Positions 5,175 to 5,231 of a stretch of DNA of 5,231 nucleotides are shown in pieces. The notes below the pieces were generated by a model. That model saw nothing but the letters and a program-made list of their open reading frames with translations, was not told where the DNA came from and ran no database searches. The first letter of the stretch is position 1; every line of letters begins with the position of its first letter. The stretch comes from an uncultured Bacilli bacterium (lineage in GTDB: Bacteria; Bacillota_I; Bacilli_A; RFN20; CAG-288). A program made the position numbers and the translations under genes. Location: NCBI GenBank assembly GCA_948525355.1, contig CAOSOP010000088.1, forward strand, positions 1-5,231. The letters are read 5' to 3'.

Positions 5175-5231
5175 ATGTACCTGCACGAAATGACTTTACA
5201 TCGCGCAGTCTATTTACTTTCTCGCCATGGA
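5175..5231. other. Unassigned right edge with a second short inverted repeat
   Basis: These 57 bases are of intermediate composition. GATGTA (5174-5179) and TACATC (5197-5202) form a 6-bp inverted repeat with a 17-base loop, and CTGC (5181-5184) with GCAG (5205-5208) is another. CTCGCC recurs at 5221-5226. The region, together with the palindrome before it, is open in two forward frames and one reverse frame, running off the window edge. Openness in several frames argues against reading any of them as a gene. I see no recognisable protein or RNA. Confidence 0.3.

Noticed and set aside
5088..5231. Open forward frame reading a proline run then ordinary-looking residues to the window edge, as a partial gene
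   Set aside because: It has no start codon before 5175. A second forward frame and a reverse frame over the same bases are also open, and the sequence is palindromic and GC-rich, so openness is expected without coding.

Overview
The window reads as an AT-rich bacterial segment, about positions 34-5100, with a short GC-rich stretch at each end. The organism looks like a low-GC Gram-positive of the Bacilli/Erysipelotrichia/Mollicutes-related kind, of the sort common in gut metagenomes. The basis is AT-rich codon use, Shine-Dalgarno sites of the GGAGG type, and a tsaC-then-rpiB gene order that recalls ywlC...ywlF of Bacillus. Tryptophan is encoded by TGG wherever I checked and the genes end in TAA or TAG, so nothing suggests UGA recoding. 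The taxonomic placement is inference.

Layout. The left half is transcribed leftward. A PIG-L-type deacetylase-like gene (1152-1895) comes first, then a hairpin terminator (1120-1138). After it come tsaC (480-1088, the first enzyme of tRNA t6A synthesis) and rpiB (38-490, a sugar-phosphate isomerase), which overlap by 11 bases and are clearly co-translated. The right half is transcribed rightward: two Sel1-like-repeat proteins of 460 and 523 residues (2133-3515 and 3521-5092), only 5 bases apart. A 237-base divergent control region (1896-2132) separates the halves. It carries plausible promoters for both directions and several small inverted and direct repeats. No gene-free stretch exceeds 300 bases.

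How the genes relate. tsaC and rpiB are housekeeping genes with no direct biochemical link. The tandem Sel1 pair is the accessory part. Both proteins lack a signal peptide or membrane segment and are all-helical solenoids with an almost perfect 36-residue period, so they are probably cytosolic protein-binding scaffolds whose partners are not visible here. The divergent PIG-L-like protein keeps the predicted zinc triad but has lost two expected catalytic residues, so it may be a binding protein rather than a deacetylase. Any link between it and the Sel1 pair rests only on the shared control region.

The least expected signal is at the edges. Five bases after the rpiB stop codon and nine bases after the last sel1 stop codon, reading in the direction of transcription, the same heptamer CTCGCCC opens a roughly 70% GC, C-rich stretch with a shared CCTCC...CCACC pattern. 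The right-hand copy folds back on itself (18 of 19 pairs) around an inner hairpin. This looks like two copies of a GC-rich palindromic element sitting at the 3' ends of two transcription units. A chimeric assembly with foreign GC-rich ends is the main alternative and cannot be excluded from this window.
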